Origin: Pseudodesulfovibrio sp. JC047
GTDB lineage: Bacteria > Desulfobacterota > Desulfovibrionia > Desulfovibrionales > Desulfovibrionaceae
Direction: 5' to 3'
Assembly: GCF_010468615.1 (NCBI RefSeq)
Contig: NZ_WUEH01000006.1
Location: 1-64,000, forward strand
Length of the DNA stretch: 64,000 nucleotides
Shown here: piece after piece, positions 26,361 to 34,052 of the stretch
Layout: each line of letters opens with the position of its first letter
Position numbering within the stretch: the first letter of the stretch is position 1
Program-made: the position numbers and the translations under genes
Notes under the pieces: generated by a model
The model's input: the letters and a program-made list of their open reading frames with translations, nothing else
Told to the model about the DNA's origin: nothing
The model's database searches: none

Positions 26361-26394
26361 AGCCGGTTGGGAACATCCCAGCCGGCTTTTTTTT
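26361..26394 (+). terminator. Terminator after ilvD
   Basis: Stem AGCCGGTTGGGA/TCCCAGCCGGCT (one mismatch), loop ACA, then eight T. Confidence 0.9.
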
Positions 26395-26494
26395 GTCTTT
26401 TCCTCTCAGGTGTTGCCTATTCTGATATTCTTTGTGTAGGCTAAAAAAAGGAATACCTTGTGGACACTTTGCCACCATTGGAAGAGGGGAGAAG

Positions 26495-27253
26495 ATGATT
26501 CTGCGGTGCTGTCTGTTCGTTGTTGTTCTTGTCCTGTTTCAACCTGTCTCTGCTTTGAGTGAACGTCTCCATGTCGTCACTGAGGAATGGCCACCGTATA
26601 CGCAGAGCTGTGATGGAAAAACGAGCGGTGTGGTGACGGAAATTGTTCGGGCCACGCTTGACCGAGCCGGTTTGGCCTATTCGTTGGATGTGTACCCGTG
26701 GGCACGGGCATATGACATGGCCCGCACGCAAAAAAATGTCCTGATTTATCCTATTTTCAAAATGCCGAAGCGAGCCGAACACTTCAAATGGATCAAGATT
26801 CAGGGCTTGTCGGTGGAAATGTATCTTTTCAGCCCGAAGTATCGCACGGATATTACCCTGACCAGTCTGGACGAGGCCCGGAAATACCGAATTGGCGTGA
26901 CTCGTGAAACATCCACGCACCATTTCCTTTTGTCTCGGGGCTTTCGGGAAGGCGTCAACCTGTTCCCTGTGAATTGTGAACAGCAAAATGAATTGAAATC
27001 ATCACCTGATGTGGCCCGAATTGACCTGACAACCGGCGATGCCCTGTCTTTGGCCTATTGGTTGAAACATTCGGGCCGCCCTGTCGATTACTGGGTGCCC
27101 AGAGTGCCGCTTTTTCAAGAGGATTTTTATATGGCCTTTGGCCAGCAAACTTCTGATGCCGTCGTCGAAATCGTTGAACGGGCGTTTACTGACATATATG
27201 ATGAAGGTCGATTGGACACGATCGTGGAAGCCTATTGGCGCTTGTTCGAATAA
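26495..27253 (+). CDS. Family 3 extracellular solute-binding protein
   Basis: A 252-residue periplasmic protein. The signal peptide is MILRCCLFVVVLVLFQPVSALS. The mature part starts LHVVTEEWPPYTQ, typical of amino-acid-type binding proteins (SBP family 3), and continues with GVVTEIVRATLDRAGL and YPWARAYDMA. No permease or ATPase gene lies nearby, so it may be an orphan binding protein or the sensor of another system. The ATG at 26495 has GAGGGGAG just upstream; a longer frame from 26432 adds 21 residues without support. Confidence 0.85.
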   Translation: MILRCCLFVVVLVLFQPVSALSERLHVVTEEWPPYTQSCDGKTSGVVTEIVRATLDRAGLAYSLDVYPWARAYDMARTQKNVLIYPIFKMPKRAEHFKWIKIQGLSVEMYLFSPKYRTDITLTSLDEARKYRIGVTRETSTHHFLLSRGFREGVNLFPVNCEQQNELKSSPDVARIDLTTGDALSLAYWLKHSGRPVDYWVPRVPLFQEDFYMAFGQQTSDAVVEIVERAFTDIYDEGRLDTIVEAYWRLFE

Positions 27254-27302
27254 CATTTCCTTTTTCAACAACTCGACGGGATCGTGCCCCTTGAAATGAG
27301 AA

Positions 27303-27329
27303 AAGCCTCCGTATGGAGGCTTGTTTTTT
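27303..27329 (+). terminator. Terminator after the solute-binding protein gene
   Basis: Stem AAGCCTCC/GGAGGCTT, loop GTAT, then GTTTTTT. Confidence 0.9.
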
Positions 27330-27760
27330 CTCAGTGCAAAAAAGGAAGATGCTTTCTATGTAGCATGTGACGTGCCAAACTTTTCCAGATACGAAAAATA
27401 GTTTTAAAATGCTTGTATATCAAGAGGTTGAAAGATTTACGCTGTTGCCTGTCAGTCGAGATGAAGAGGAGAGCAGGTACAATAATTTAAACTTTGTGTG
27501 GAATGCCGGGAATGCTGACAAAATTTTTTAACGCGCAGAGTACGGATTATTGATTCGGGAAATAAAATGAATCTGGATGGTTATCCGTGGTGGAATCGTG
27601 TCGGACAGTACAGAGTGAACACTGAGTGGGAAGGTGGTCCGTTCTTGTGACAGAGCCTTTCAAAAGGCACGAGAGTGAAGAGGAAAATTGGTCCTGAAGT
27701 GCAGCGAATTTCGGTCGGGATGAACAGGTCGGACTTCTTGAGAGCGAGTCTTGAAAATAA
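27330..27760. other. Gap without recognised gene
   Basis: About 430 bp between the solute-binding protein gene and fliQ, which converge. I see no open frame with coding character, no terminator for the flagellar operon with a clear T-tract, and no RNA gene. Confidence 0.5.
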
Positions 27761-28030
27761 TTATTTGATATAATTCGGGAGGTTAAGAAAGAGATTGATC
27801 GTATAAGACATCATCTTGTCCATGATCCATGGAAAGGCGATGAGGAGCGCGAGAAAGATGGCCACGATTTTGGGAACCATGGTCAATGTCATTTCCTGAA
27901 TCTGGGTGGCGGCCTGGAGAATGGAAATGATAATGCCGACTACCATGCCGATTCCCAGCATGGGCAAAGAAATGATGAGGGTCATCTCAATGGCTTGTCG
28001 GGCAAAACCGACCACGAATTCCGGGGTCAT
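27761..28030 (-). CDS. fliQ: Flagellar export apparatus protein FliQ
   Basis: An 89-residue inner-membrane protein with two transmembrane segments (about 12-40 and 50-75). It is part of the FliPQR export gate of the flagellar type III secretion system. MTPEFVVGFARQAIEM and the central GIIISILQAATQIQEMTLT match the family. The ATG at 28030 gives the standard length; a GTG three codons earlier is too close to GGGAG. It follows fliP by 37 bp and ends the visible flagellar run; fliR is not in this window. Confidence 0.95.
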   Translation of the reverse strand: MTPEFVVGFARQAIEMTLIISLPMLGIGMVVGIIISILQAATQIQEMTLTMVPKIVAIFLALLIAFPWIMDKMMSYTINLFLNLPNYIK

Positions 28031-28067
28031 TCGACGCACTACTCCCTGGGAAAATTTGGGTGTTCCG

Positions 28068-28835
28068 TCACTGGAACGTGTTGACCAGAGATCCTACGAG
28101 CAGGTTCCAGCCGTCAATGAGGATAAACAGCAAAATCTTGAAAGGTAAGGAGATCATGACAGGCGGCAGCATCATCATTCCCATGGCGAGGAGAATGGAG
28201 GCGACCACCATATCCAGAATGAGGAACGGAATATAGATCAGGAAGCCGATGGTAAATCCAGTCTTCAGTTCTGAAATGGAATATGCGGCGGTCAGCATCA
28301 GGGTGTTGACGTCTTCCTTGGTTTGGGGCCGGTCTTCCTTGGTGATGGAATAGAAGATGGACAAGTCCTTTTCGCGAGTGTGTTTGAACATGAATTCGCG
28401 GATGGGAATCTGTGCTCGGTCCAGGGCTTCGGTAAAGTTGATTTGTTCATTCATGTACGGCTGGAGGGCCGTGTTATTGATCGCCTTGCCCACAGGCATC
28501 ATGATGACCATGGTCATGAAGATTGCCAACCCTGCCAAAATCTGGTTCGGGGGCATCTGCTGGGTGCCCATGGCCTGACGAATGAAGTGAAAAACGATGA
28601 TGATACGGGTGAATGACGTCATGGTCAGCAGGATGGCTGGTGCCATGGAAAGAATGGTCAGCAGGAACAGAATTTCGAGGAGCGTGGACACTTCCTGAGG
28701 ATCGGCCTGTCCGGCGGCCAGTTCCATCGTCAGCTTGGGAATGGTTGGTGACTGAGCACAGGCCAGGGCCGGGATCAGAACGCCTGCCAGAACGATCAGG
28801 AGGGCGATAAGCGTATGACGGCTGCCGCATCTCAT
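28068..28835 (-). CDS. fliP: Flagellar export apparatus protein FliP
   Basis: A 255-residue integral membrane protein, core of the export gate. The cleavable signal peptide ends near ALACAQS. Family landmarks are LTILSMAPAILLTMTSFTRIIIVFHFIRQAMGTQQMPPNQIL (starting near 58) and the C-terminal GFLIYIPFLILDMVVASILLAMGMMMLPP. The start overlaps the fliO stop by four bases (ATGA), so translation is coupled. It is complete. Confidence 0.97.
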   Translation of the reverse strand: MRCGSRHTLIALLIVLAGVLIPALACAQSPTIPKLTMELAAGQADPQEVSTLLEILFLLTILSMAPAILLTMTSFTRIIIVFHFIRQAMGTQQMPPNQILAGLAIFMTMVIMMPVGKAINNTALQPYMNEQINFTEALDRAQIPIREFMFKHTREKDLSIFYSITKEDRPQTKEDVNTLMLTAAYSISELKTGFTIGFLIYIPFLILDMVVASILLAMGMMMLPPVMISLPFKILLFILIDGWNLLVGSLVNTFQ

Positions 28836-29209
28836 TGTTTGGCCCTTTTCAAGAATGAGGCAAAATTTGTCTTGGGAGTGACTGGCTCCTGTGTGTCGTC
28901 GGCGTCTTCTTCCCCGAGCAGGGAGATGGTGTTCTCTGTCACGCCGAGCAAGAGGTCCTTGTTGCGATATCGGACGACCGCCACGGACTGGCGATTGCCG
29001 AGCATCAGTCGGCTGATGAGGCGTGGACCGTTTTGTCCTGCCATGAAGGCCGTAGGCACTCCGAAACGTTTGAGCAGGTAATACGCCAGAAAAATGACAC
29101 CGAGCAACAGAAAGAGATATCCGGCAGTGGTCAGCAGGGTTGCGCCGGAATCCACCGCGGGAAGGGCCATTGGTTGGGCCACTGTTGCTGTTCCAATTGG
29201 ATTAGCCAA
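28832..29209 (-). CDS. fliO: Flagellar biosynthesis protein FliO
   Basis: A 125-residue protein with one membrane segment near residues 25-46 (GYLFLLLGVIFLAYYLL). The cytoplasmic domain has RLISRLMLGNRQSVAVVRYRNKDLLLGV, typical of FliO, which helps FliP assembly. The start overlaps the fliN end by eight bases, and the stop overlaps fliP by four. It is small and variable, as usual, and recognised mainly from this pattern and context. Confidence 0.9.
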   Translation of the reverse strand: MANPIGTATVAQPMALPAVDSGATLLTTAGYLFLLLGVIFLAYYLLKRFGVPTAFMAGQNGPRLISRLMLGNRQSVAVVRYRNKDLLLGVTENTISLLGEEDADDTQEPVTPKTNFASFLKRAKQ

Positions 29210-29765
29210 GTTGTTTCACTCGTTCGATCGGACTGATGATGTCTGTCAGACGGATGCCGAATTTTTCGTTGATGACCACGGCTTCGCCCCGGGCGACCAA
29301 TTTGCCGTTGACATATATTTCAAGCGGTTCGCCAGCCAATTTATTCAGTTCGACCACTGAACCCTGACCGAGCTGGAGTAACTCATTGATAAGCAGTTTG
29401 GTCCGCCCTAATTCTGCGGAGACTTCAAGCGGGATGTCCAGAATGAAATCCAGATCCCGTTTGCCCGAAGTGTGTCCGGCCTTGGCATCTGCTCGCATGT
29501 CCTTGAGCGCGTAGTCATGGGTCTGCGTGGAAAGAAAAGCCTGTTCTTTCTCGTGCCTGACTTCTTCCTGTTCGGTTTCGGCCAATGCCGCCGCCCATTC
29601 ATCGGCCAATGCTTCATCGTCCTGGCCAACTTCTGCGCTGGCGGCATTTGATGGGTCTGTGACAGTATCCAGTCCGTCAAGCGGATTGGACTCGATGGAG
29701 GTATCGTCTCCATCCAGCAGGGCGTCGGCCCATTCCTGTGCGAGTTTATCTTGGTCTTCAGACAT
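29202..29765 (-). CDS. fliN: Flagellar motor switch protein FliN
   Basis: A 187-residue protein. An acidic N-terminal extension of about 100 residues (LAQEWADALLDGDD, DEALADEWAAALAE) precedes the SpoA/FliN domain. That domain reads LDFILDIPLEVSAELGRTKLLINELLQLGQGSVVELNKLAGEPLEIYVNG in its first part and ends LTDIISPIERVKQLG. FliN forms the C-ring with FliM and FliG and controls rotation direction. The repeated EWA(D/A)AL phrase in the extension is unusual and may be a binding segment. It is complete and lies in the fliL-N-O-P-Q run. Confidence 0.95.
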   Translation of the reverse strand: MSEDQDKLAQEWADALLDGDDTSIESNPLDGLDTVTDPSNAASAEVGQDDEALADEWAAALAETEQEEVRHEKEQAFLSTQTHDYALKDMRADAKAGHTSGKRDLDFILDIPLEVSAELGRTKLLINELLQLGQGSVVELNKLAGEPLEIYVNGKLVARGEAVVINEKFGIRLTDIISPIERVKQLG

Positions 29766-29849
29766 ATCACTTACCTCGTGAAAAAGGGGTTAACCAGTGT
29801 GGCGCATCCAAAAAAACGACGGTCCCGATTGAGAAATGCAAAAAGCGTG

Positions 29850-30347
29850 CTACTGAATGACCATTTCCGTGATGTAGACCCTGAGTACACTGCCGTTCCC
29901 GAGAATCTGATTGAGCCTGTCTGCTATTTCCTGTTTGAGTTCGACCTTGGCTTTCATGGTTGAAAGTCCTTCATACGTCTTGCTCGAAAGGAGCAGCAGC
30001 AAGGTGTCTTTGACCTTGGCTTCATACTTGGTCAGGGCGGTCTGTGCATCGGCATCGCGGACTTCCACTTCTATGCCGAGTTTGAGATACCGCCGTCCCA
30101 ATGGATCAGCCAGATTGACCAGAAATGTGGGCAACGGAACGAGTTGTCCCTCAAGATCTTCCAGAGGCGCTTGGGATTGGGGTGCGTTTTCACTGGCGGT
30201 CGATGTCGTATCAGACGAGGCAAAAAACATGGTGTAGGCAAAGTACGCCCCCACACCCAATGCGATCAGCACCACGAGGATGATGATCCATTTGAGTTTG
30301 CCACCCTTCTTTTTCCCTGCATCTTTCGAGATTTCTTCATCAGCCAT
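29850..30347 (-). CDS. fliL: Flagellar basal body-associated protein FliL
   Basis: A 165-residue single-pass inner-membrane protein. After a short charged N-terminus there is a membrane helix WIIILVVLIALGVGAYFAY near 20-40. The periplasmic FliL domain follows, with VPLPTFLVNLADPLGRRYLKLGIEVEV and the C-terminal GSVLRVYITEMVIQ. FliL surrounds the stator and supports torque. The ATG at 30347 is preferred over the GTG at 30356 because AAAGG is eight bases upstream. It lies after the stator genes motA-motB-motB. Confidence 0.93.
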   Translation of the reverse strand: MADEEISKDAGKKKGGKLKWIIILVVLIALGVGAYFAYTMFFASSDTTSTASENAPQSQAPLEDLEGQLVPLPTFLVNLADPLGRRYLKLGIEVEVRDADAQTALTKYEAKVKDTLLLLLSSKTYEGLSTMKAKVELKQEIADRLNQILGNGSVLRVYITEMVIQ

Positions 30348-30421
30348 ATCGGCCACCTTTCTTTTCGTGTTGTGTTATTTCTATATCGCCAAATGGTCCA
30401 TCTTTCCAGACAAAGTTTAGA

Positions 30422-31150
30422 CTACTGATAGCCGCCGATGGGCCGGGCTGTCTTGAGTTCGATTTCCACACGTCGGTTCTTGGCGGAGTTGATTGGAAGG
30501 CCTCGTTCATCCAGAACCGGGAAATTGCCGCCGTAGGCAGACAGGGAAAATCGTTTGTTCGGGACTCCTTGTTCAACAAGGTACGTGAGGACGGTCAAGG
30601 CGCGGTCTCCCGAGAGTTGCAGTGGGGTTTGGGTGGTGTCGCTGGTATCGGTATATCCGGCCACATTGATGGGAGCCTCGGTATGCGTCAACATGGGAAC
30701 CAGCTTCGAGATGATGAACTGCCCTTTTGAAGAGAGGGTGCTTGTCCCCGGAGAAAAAAGGATATCGTCCGTGAAAACCAGGGCCACGCCGTCCGATTTG
30801 GCCAGAATGTCAAGATTGGCATCGAGATCGTTTTTTTCAATCTCTTCGGGCAACGTGTCATCCGGGAACAGCAGGTCTTTGATACGATCCTTCTTGTCCA
30901 GCACTTCCCAGGGTTTTTCCATGAGATCAACCACCATGCGTTCCTTGACCGAAATTTGTCCTGACCCGCGTTTGTCGAGGAGACCAAGGTCGGCTGTCGT
31001 CAGGGTCACGGTGGTCAGAATGGCATTGTCCATGGACGCCATGGTCAGCAGCAGCACGAAAAAAGTGAGCAGCAGGGTCATCAGGTCCGAAAAGGTGATA
31101 AGCCAGAGTGCCAGCGGTGGACAGGCTTCTTCTTTTTTCTTTCTGGCCAT
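30422..31150 (-). CDS. MotB-like stator protein, second copy
   Basis: A 242-residue protein with one N-terminal membrane helix carrying the ion-binding aspartate in LITFSDLMTLLLTFFVLL (near residue 22). The C-terminal OmpA-like peptidoglycan-binding domain includes NVAGYTDTSDT, LSGDRALTVLTYLVEQGV, FSLSAYGG and NSAKNRRVEIEL. It forms stators with a MotA-type partner. It lies two bases after the previous motB-like gene, so the two are clearly in one operon with one motA. Confidence 0.92.
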   Translation of the reverse strand: MARKKKEEACPPLALWLITFSDLMTLLLTFFVLLLTMASMDNAILTTVTLTTADLGLLDKRGSGQISVKERMVVDLMEKPWEVLDKKDRIKDLLFPDDTLPEEIEKNDLDANLDILAKSDGVALVFTDDILFSPGTSTLSSKGQFIISKLVPMLTHTEAPINVAGYTDTSDTTQTPLQLSGDRALTVLTYLVEQGVPNKRFSLSAYGGNFPVLDERGLPINSAKNRRVEIELKTARPIGGYQ

Positions 31151-31152
31151 GG

Positions 31153-31974
31153 CTATTCCAATTCCTGCGGGGTGGACACATCAAACTCAAAGCCGTCCAC
31201 GGTGAGCGTGTCGGCCCGTTTGGTGCGGACTGGTGCCGACTGAATGAGTTGTTCACCCAATTGGTTTGATCGTTTGTCGAGCACTATATCCACCCGACGG
31301 TTTCGACTGCGATTCTTGGCCGTTTTTTGTGGATAATGGGGGCGGAATTTGCCAAAGGCTTCCACCTTGAGCATGTCCGGGCTTAATCCATTATTCAACA
31401 GGAATTGATAGATGGTGAGGGTGCGATTCAATGACAACCGCCAGGAAAGATCCGGGTTCTTCGAGTTGTCGCCAGCCTGATAATTGAGGCCCAGTTCGTC
31501 ACGAATTTCCGAGGTGTGTCCGGCCAGTAACAGTGGATAGCGGACCTGTTTCAACAGGGGCAGAAACGATTCCAGCGTGGTGATGCCTTCAGGTGATAAG
31601 GTGGAGCCGTCAGGCCCGAACAGGAGCTGGGCGTTGATGCTCAGAATCTGGACGAATCGATTTGACCGGAAATTGATGTCCTTGTCCACGTTTTCCCATT
31701 TGAGGTCCTTGAGCGGTGCAAGGTCGCCGGTATCCATGGGACCGGGTTCCACGGTCTGCCGGGTATCTTCTCGGGAAAAGACTTCATAGCTCGCGTCATT
31801 GAATCCGAAGGTGCCGATGATGGACCCGAGAGCAACGAGTTTGCGCCGTTGGTCAACCGTGGACATGGACACGAGCAGAATGAAAAAGGTCAGCATCAGG
31901 GTCATGACATCCGCGAACGTCACCATCCATGGGGCTATCTCATCGCAGTCGAGTTTCTTTTTCTTTTTGGCCAT
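31153..31974 (-). CDS. MotB-like stator protein, first copy
   Basis: A 273-residue protein with the membrane helix WMVTFADVMTLMLTFFILL carrying the ion-binding Asp near residue 22. The OmpA-like domain is divergent: LLLAGHTSEI replaces the usual GHTD, and SWRLSLNRTLTIYQFLL, FGKFRPHYPQ and NRSRNRRVDI follow. It differs markedly from its downstream paralogue, so the two may form a hetero-dimer of the PomB type or serve different conditions. It lies 32 bp after motA. Confidence 0.92.
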   Translation of the reverse strand: MAKKKKKLDCDEIAPWMVTFADVMTLMLTFFILLVSMSTVDQRRKLVALGSIIGTFGFNDASYEVFSREDTRQTVEPGPMDTGDLAPLKDLKWENVDKDINFRSNRFVQILSINAQLLFGPDGSTLSPEGITTLESFLPLLKQVRYPLLLAGHTSEIRDELGLNYQAGDNSKNPDLSWRLSLNRTLTIYQFLLNNGLSPDMLKVEAFGKFRPHYPQKTAKNRSRNRRVDIVLDKRSNQLGEQLIQSAPVRTKRADTLTVDGFEFDVSTPQELE

Positions 31975-32006
31975 GATTGGTCCTCGGGTCGTGCGGGATC
32001 ATGCCG

Positions 32007-32768
32007 CTAATCCGAAATGATCCTATCCTTTGGCGGCAGATAGCTGTTCAGTTTTTCTTCGATGATGCGCGGGTTTTCGCCTTTGGATATGGAGAGAATT
32101 CCTTCCATTATCATTTCACGCAGCAGGACTTCCTCCTTGCTCCGTGCCTTGAGTTTGCCTGCCATGGGATTCAGGATGAGGTTGGCAATGATCGCGCCGT
32201 ACAGGGTCGTCAACAGGGCTACGGCCATGGCAGGGCCGATGGATGACGGGTCCGACATGGTTTGGAGCATCTGGACCAGCCCGATGACCGTTCCGATCAT
32301 GCCCATGGCCGGAGCCAGCGTGCCCAGAGCGGCGACGACGTCCGCGCCGGTGGCGTGTCGTTCGGCCAGATAGGAAATTTCTGTTTCCAGAATTTCCTGG
32401 ATGGTTTGCGGCTCCAGACCATCTACCGTGAGCTGCAACCCTTTACGCATGTAATCGTCGTCGATTTCCTTGATGAGCGGTTCCAGCGACAGAATTCCCT
32501 CACGTCGGGCGCGGTTGGCGTAGTCCTTGAACCGTTCGATCACCTCGGCCGGAGCTTCCAGACTGGAAAAAAAGGTGTTTTTGATAACACCAATAACACC
32601 AATGACATAGCTGATAGGATAGTTGACCAGTCCGGCACCAATAGTGCCCCCTACGACAATAAGCAGGGATGGAACGGAAATGAAAATAATCAGGCTGGAG
32701 CCTGTCATGATCGCCGACAGCACCAGTCCGAATGAGAGTACTATGCCAATGATGGTCCCGAGATCCAT
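32007..32768 (-). CDS. motA: Flagellar motor stator protein MotA
   Basis: A 253-residue inner-membrane protein with four expected helices. The N-terminal MDLGTIIGIVLSFGLVLSAI, IVVGGTIGAGLVNYP, the cytoplasmic segment RREGILSLE, and the C-terminal pair LGTLAPAMGMIGTVIGLVQML plus PAMAVALLTTLYGAIIANLI are all classic. The style is closer to sodium-driven PomA/MotP than to proton-driven MotA, but the ion cannot be settled by eye. It leads the stator-flagellar operon. Confidence 0.95.
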   Translation of the reverse strand: MDLGTIIGIVLSFGLVLSAIMTGSSLIIFISVPSLLIVVGGTIGAGLVNYPISYVIGVIGVIKNTFFSSLEAPAEVIERFKDYANRARREGILSLEPLIKEIDDDYMRKGLQLTVDGLEPQTIQEILETEISYLAERHATGADVVAALGTLAPAMGMIGTVIGLVQMLQTMSDPSSIGPAMAVALLTTLYGAIIANLILNPMAGKLKARSKEEVLLREMIMEGILSISKGENPRIIEEKLNSYLPPKDRIISD

Positions 32769-32790
32769 ACCGTATCCTCTGCCTTGGTTC

Positions 32791-33498
32791 TTATCCTCTT
32801 GGAGGTCGTGCTCCGAATATCCGTGTCCCGATGCGCACTAGTGTTGCCCCTTCCTCGACAGCCGGGATAAAATCGCCGGTCATGCCCATGGACAGGTGCG
32901 GTAATGGTCTTCCCACATGTGTTTCCAACCCGTCCCGCAGCTCTCGCAAGCGGGAAAAAACAGGTCGTGCCAGTTCCGGTTCATTGAAAAATGGCGGCAT
33001 CGTCATCAAACCGACAAGCCTGATATTGTCCATTTTCATGACTTCATCAGCCAATTCCTGAAGCGAATCAACCGCGATTCCGGACTTTTGCGTTTCTTCC
33101 GCAATGTTGACCTGGAGCAGGATGTCCTGCACAACGTCAAGGCTGACAGCTTTTTTATGCAATGCCTGGGCCAATTTGAGAGAATCAACGCTGTGAATCA
33201 ACGCGAATTTCCCCGCCACGAACTTGGCCTTGTTGGATTGCAGGCCACCGATGAAGTGCCAATTGACGTCAAGGTCGGCCAATGTTTCCTGTTTCTTTTG
33301 GACTTCCTGCACATAGTTTTCGCCGAAATCCATGTGCCCACTTTCGACCAAATCTCTGATGTCGGAAGCCGGGTGCAGTTTGGATACCGCAACCAGCGAG
33401 ACATCATCAGGGGTACGGCCAGCTTTTTTGGCAGCTTCTGCCAAATCTTCCTTTACCTGAGCGACTGCATCAGCCAATTCATTTTTTCGAGTGTTCAT
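32791..33498 (-). CDS. YggS family pyridoxal phosphate homeostasis protein
   Basis: A 235-residue PLP-binding barrel protein. The PLP lysine is in LVAVSKLHP (near residue 40), with FGENYVQEVQ, WHFIGGLQSNK and the phosphate-binding LSMGMTGDF...VRIGTRIFGARP. The family controls free PLP and amino-acid balance and has no known catalytic reaction. The start at 33498 is the first ATG after an unsupported nine-codon extension. It lies 22 bp upstream of motA on the same strand, and may share its transcript. Confidence 0.93.
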   Translation of the reverse strand: MNTRKNELADAVAQVKEDLAEAAKKAGRTPDDVSLVAVSKLHPASDIRDLVESGHMDFGENYVQEVQKKQETLADLDVNWHFIGGLQSNKAKFVAGKFALIHSVDSLKLAQALHKKAVSLDVVQDILLQVNIAEETQKSGIAVDSLQELADEVMKMDNIRLVGLMTMPPFFNEPELARPVFSRLRELRDGLETHVGRPLPHLSMGMTGDFIPAVEEGATLVRIGTRIFGARPPRG

Positions 33499-33525
33499 AG
33501 CGTCTCGAAGAGTCCCGGGCCACAT

Positions 33526-34052
33526 ACGTCATCTTACTGTATCGGCCCAATCTTCATTGAGTTTAATAAATTAATGATTTTTTTTTCAATCTGTCTGACA
33601 CCCCATGCTATAGCACACCTCTTCCTTCTGTAAACACCCGATATTTTACTGAAAATTCAATTCTACTGAAAAGTGCAATCTTTTCGGCATGGTAAACGGT
33701 TGTTTTGTCCTGAAAAGTGCGGATTCATGCCGATCAGACGCTGTTTGGAATCAGGGGTCATTCCCTGGATACAGCCGTCAGGGGCTGTCATTTTTTTTGA
33801 GAATATCGAAAGAAAAATGGGAATTTGCCCATTATCTATATAAGAAGGGTTGACGATATGCCGGATAAACGTGCATACACCGCAATCTGACCACCCGAAA
33901 TGTGATTCGGATTGCCCGATGAGCAGATGTGTCGGATGGGAAACCGGAAAATTCTAACAGTCTGTTCAAGAATGCGCGAGTGCCGGCCAGTGGATTTGCT
34001 GTGAAAATGATGCAATCGTGCGTTTTTGAAGAGCCTGATATGAGAGCCGAAT
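33526..34052. other. Divergent gap between yggS-type gene and topA
   Basis: 527 bp. It contains a direct repeat CTGAAAAGTGC at 33666-33676 and 33710-33720 (44 bp apart, about four helical turns) and an orphan terminator at 33771-33798. An AT-rich tract lies at 33575-33660. A TTGACG at 33850 lacks a clear -10. No convincing protein gene is seen. Confidence 0.55.
33771..33798 (+). terminator. Orphan terminator upstream of topA
   Basis: Stem ACAGCC/GGCTGT with loop GTCAGG, then CA and eight T. No rightward gene lies upstream within this gap, so it may end a small RNA or antisense transcript. Confidence 0.65.
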
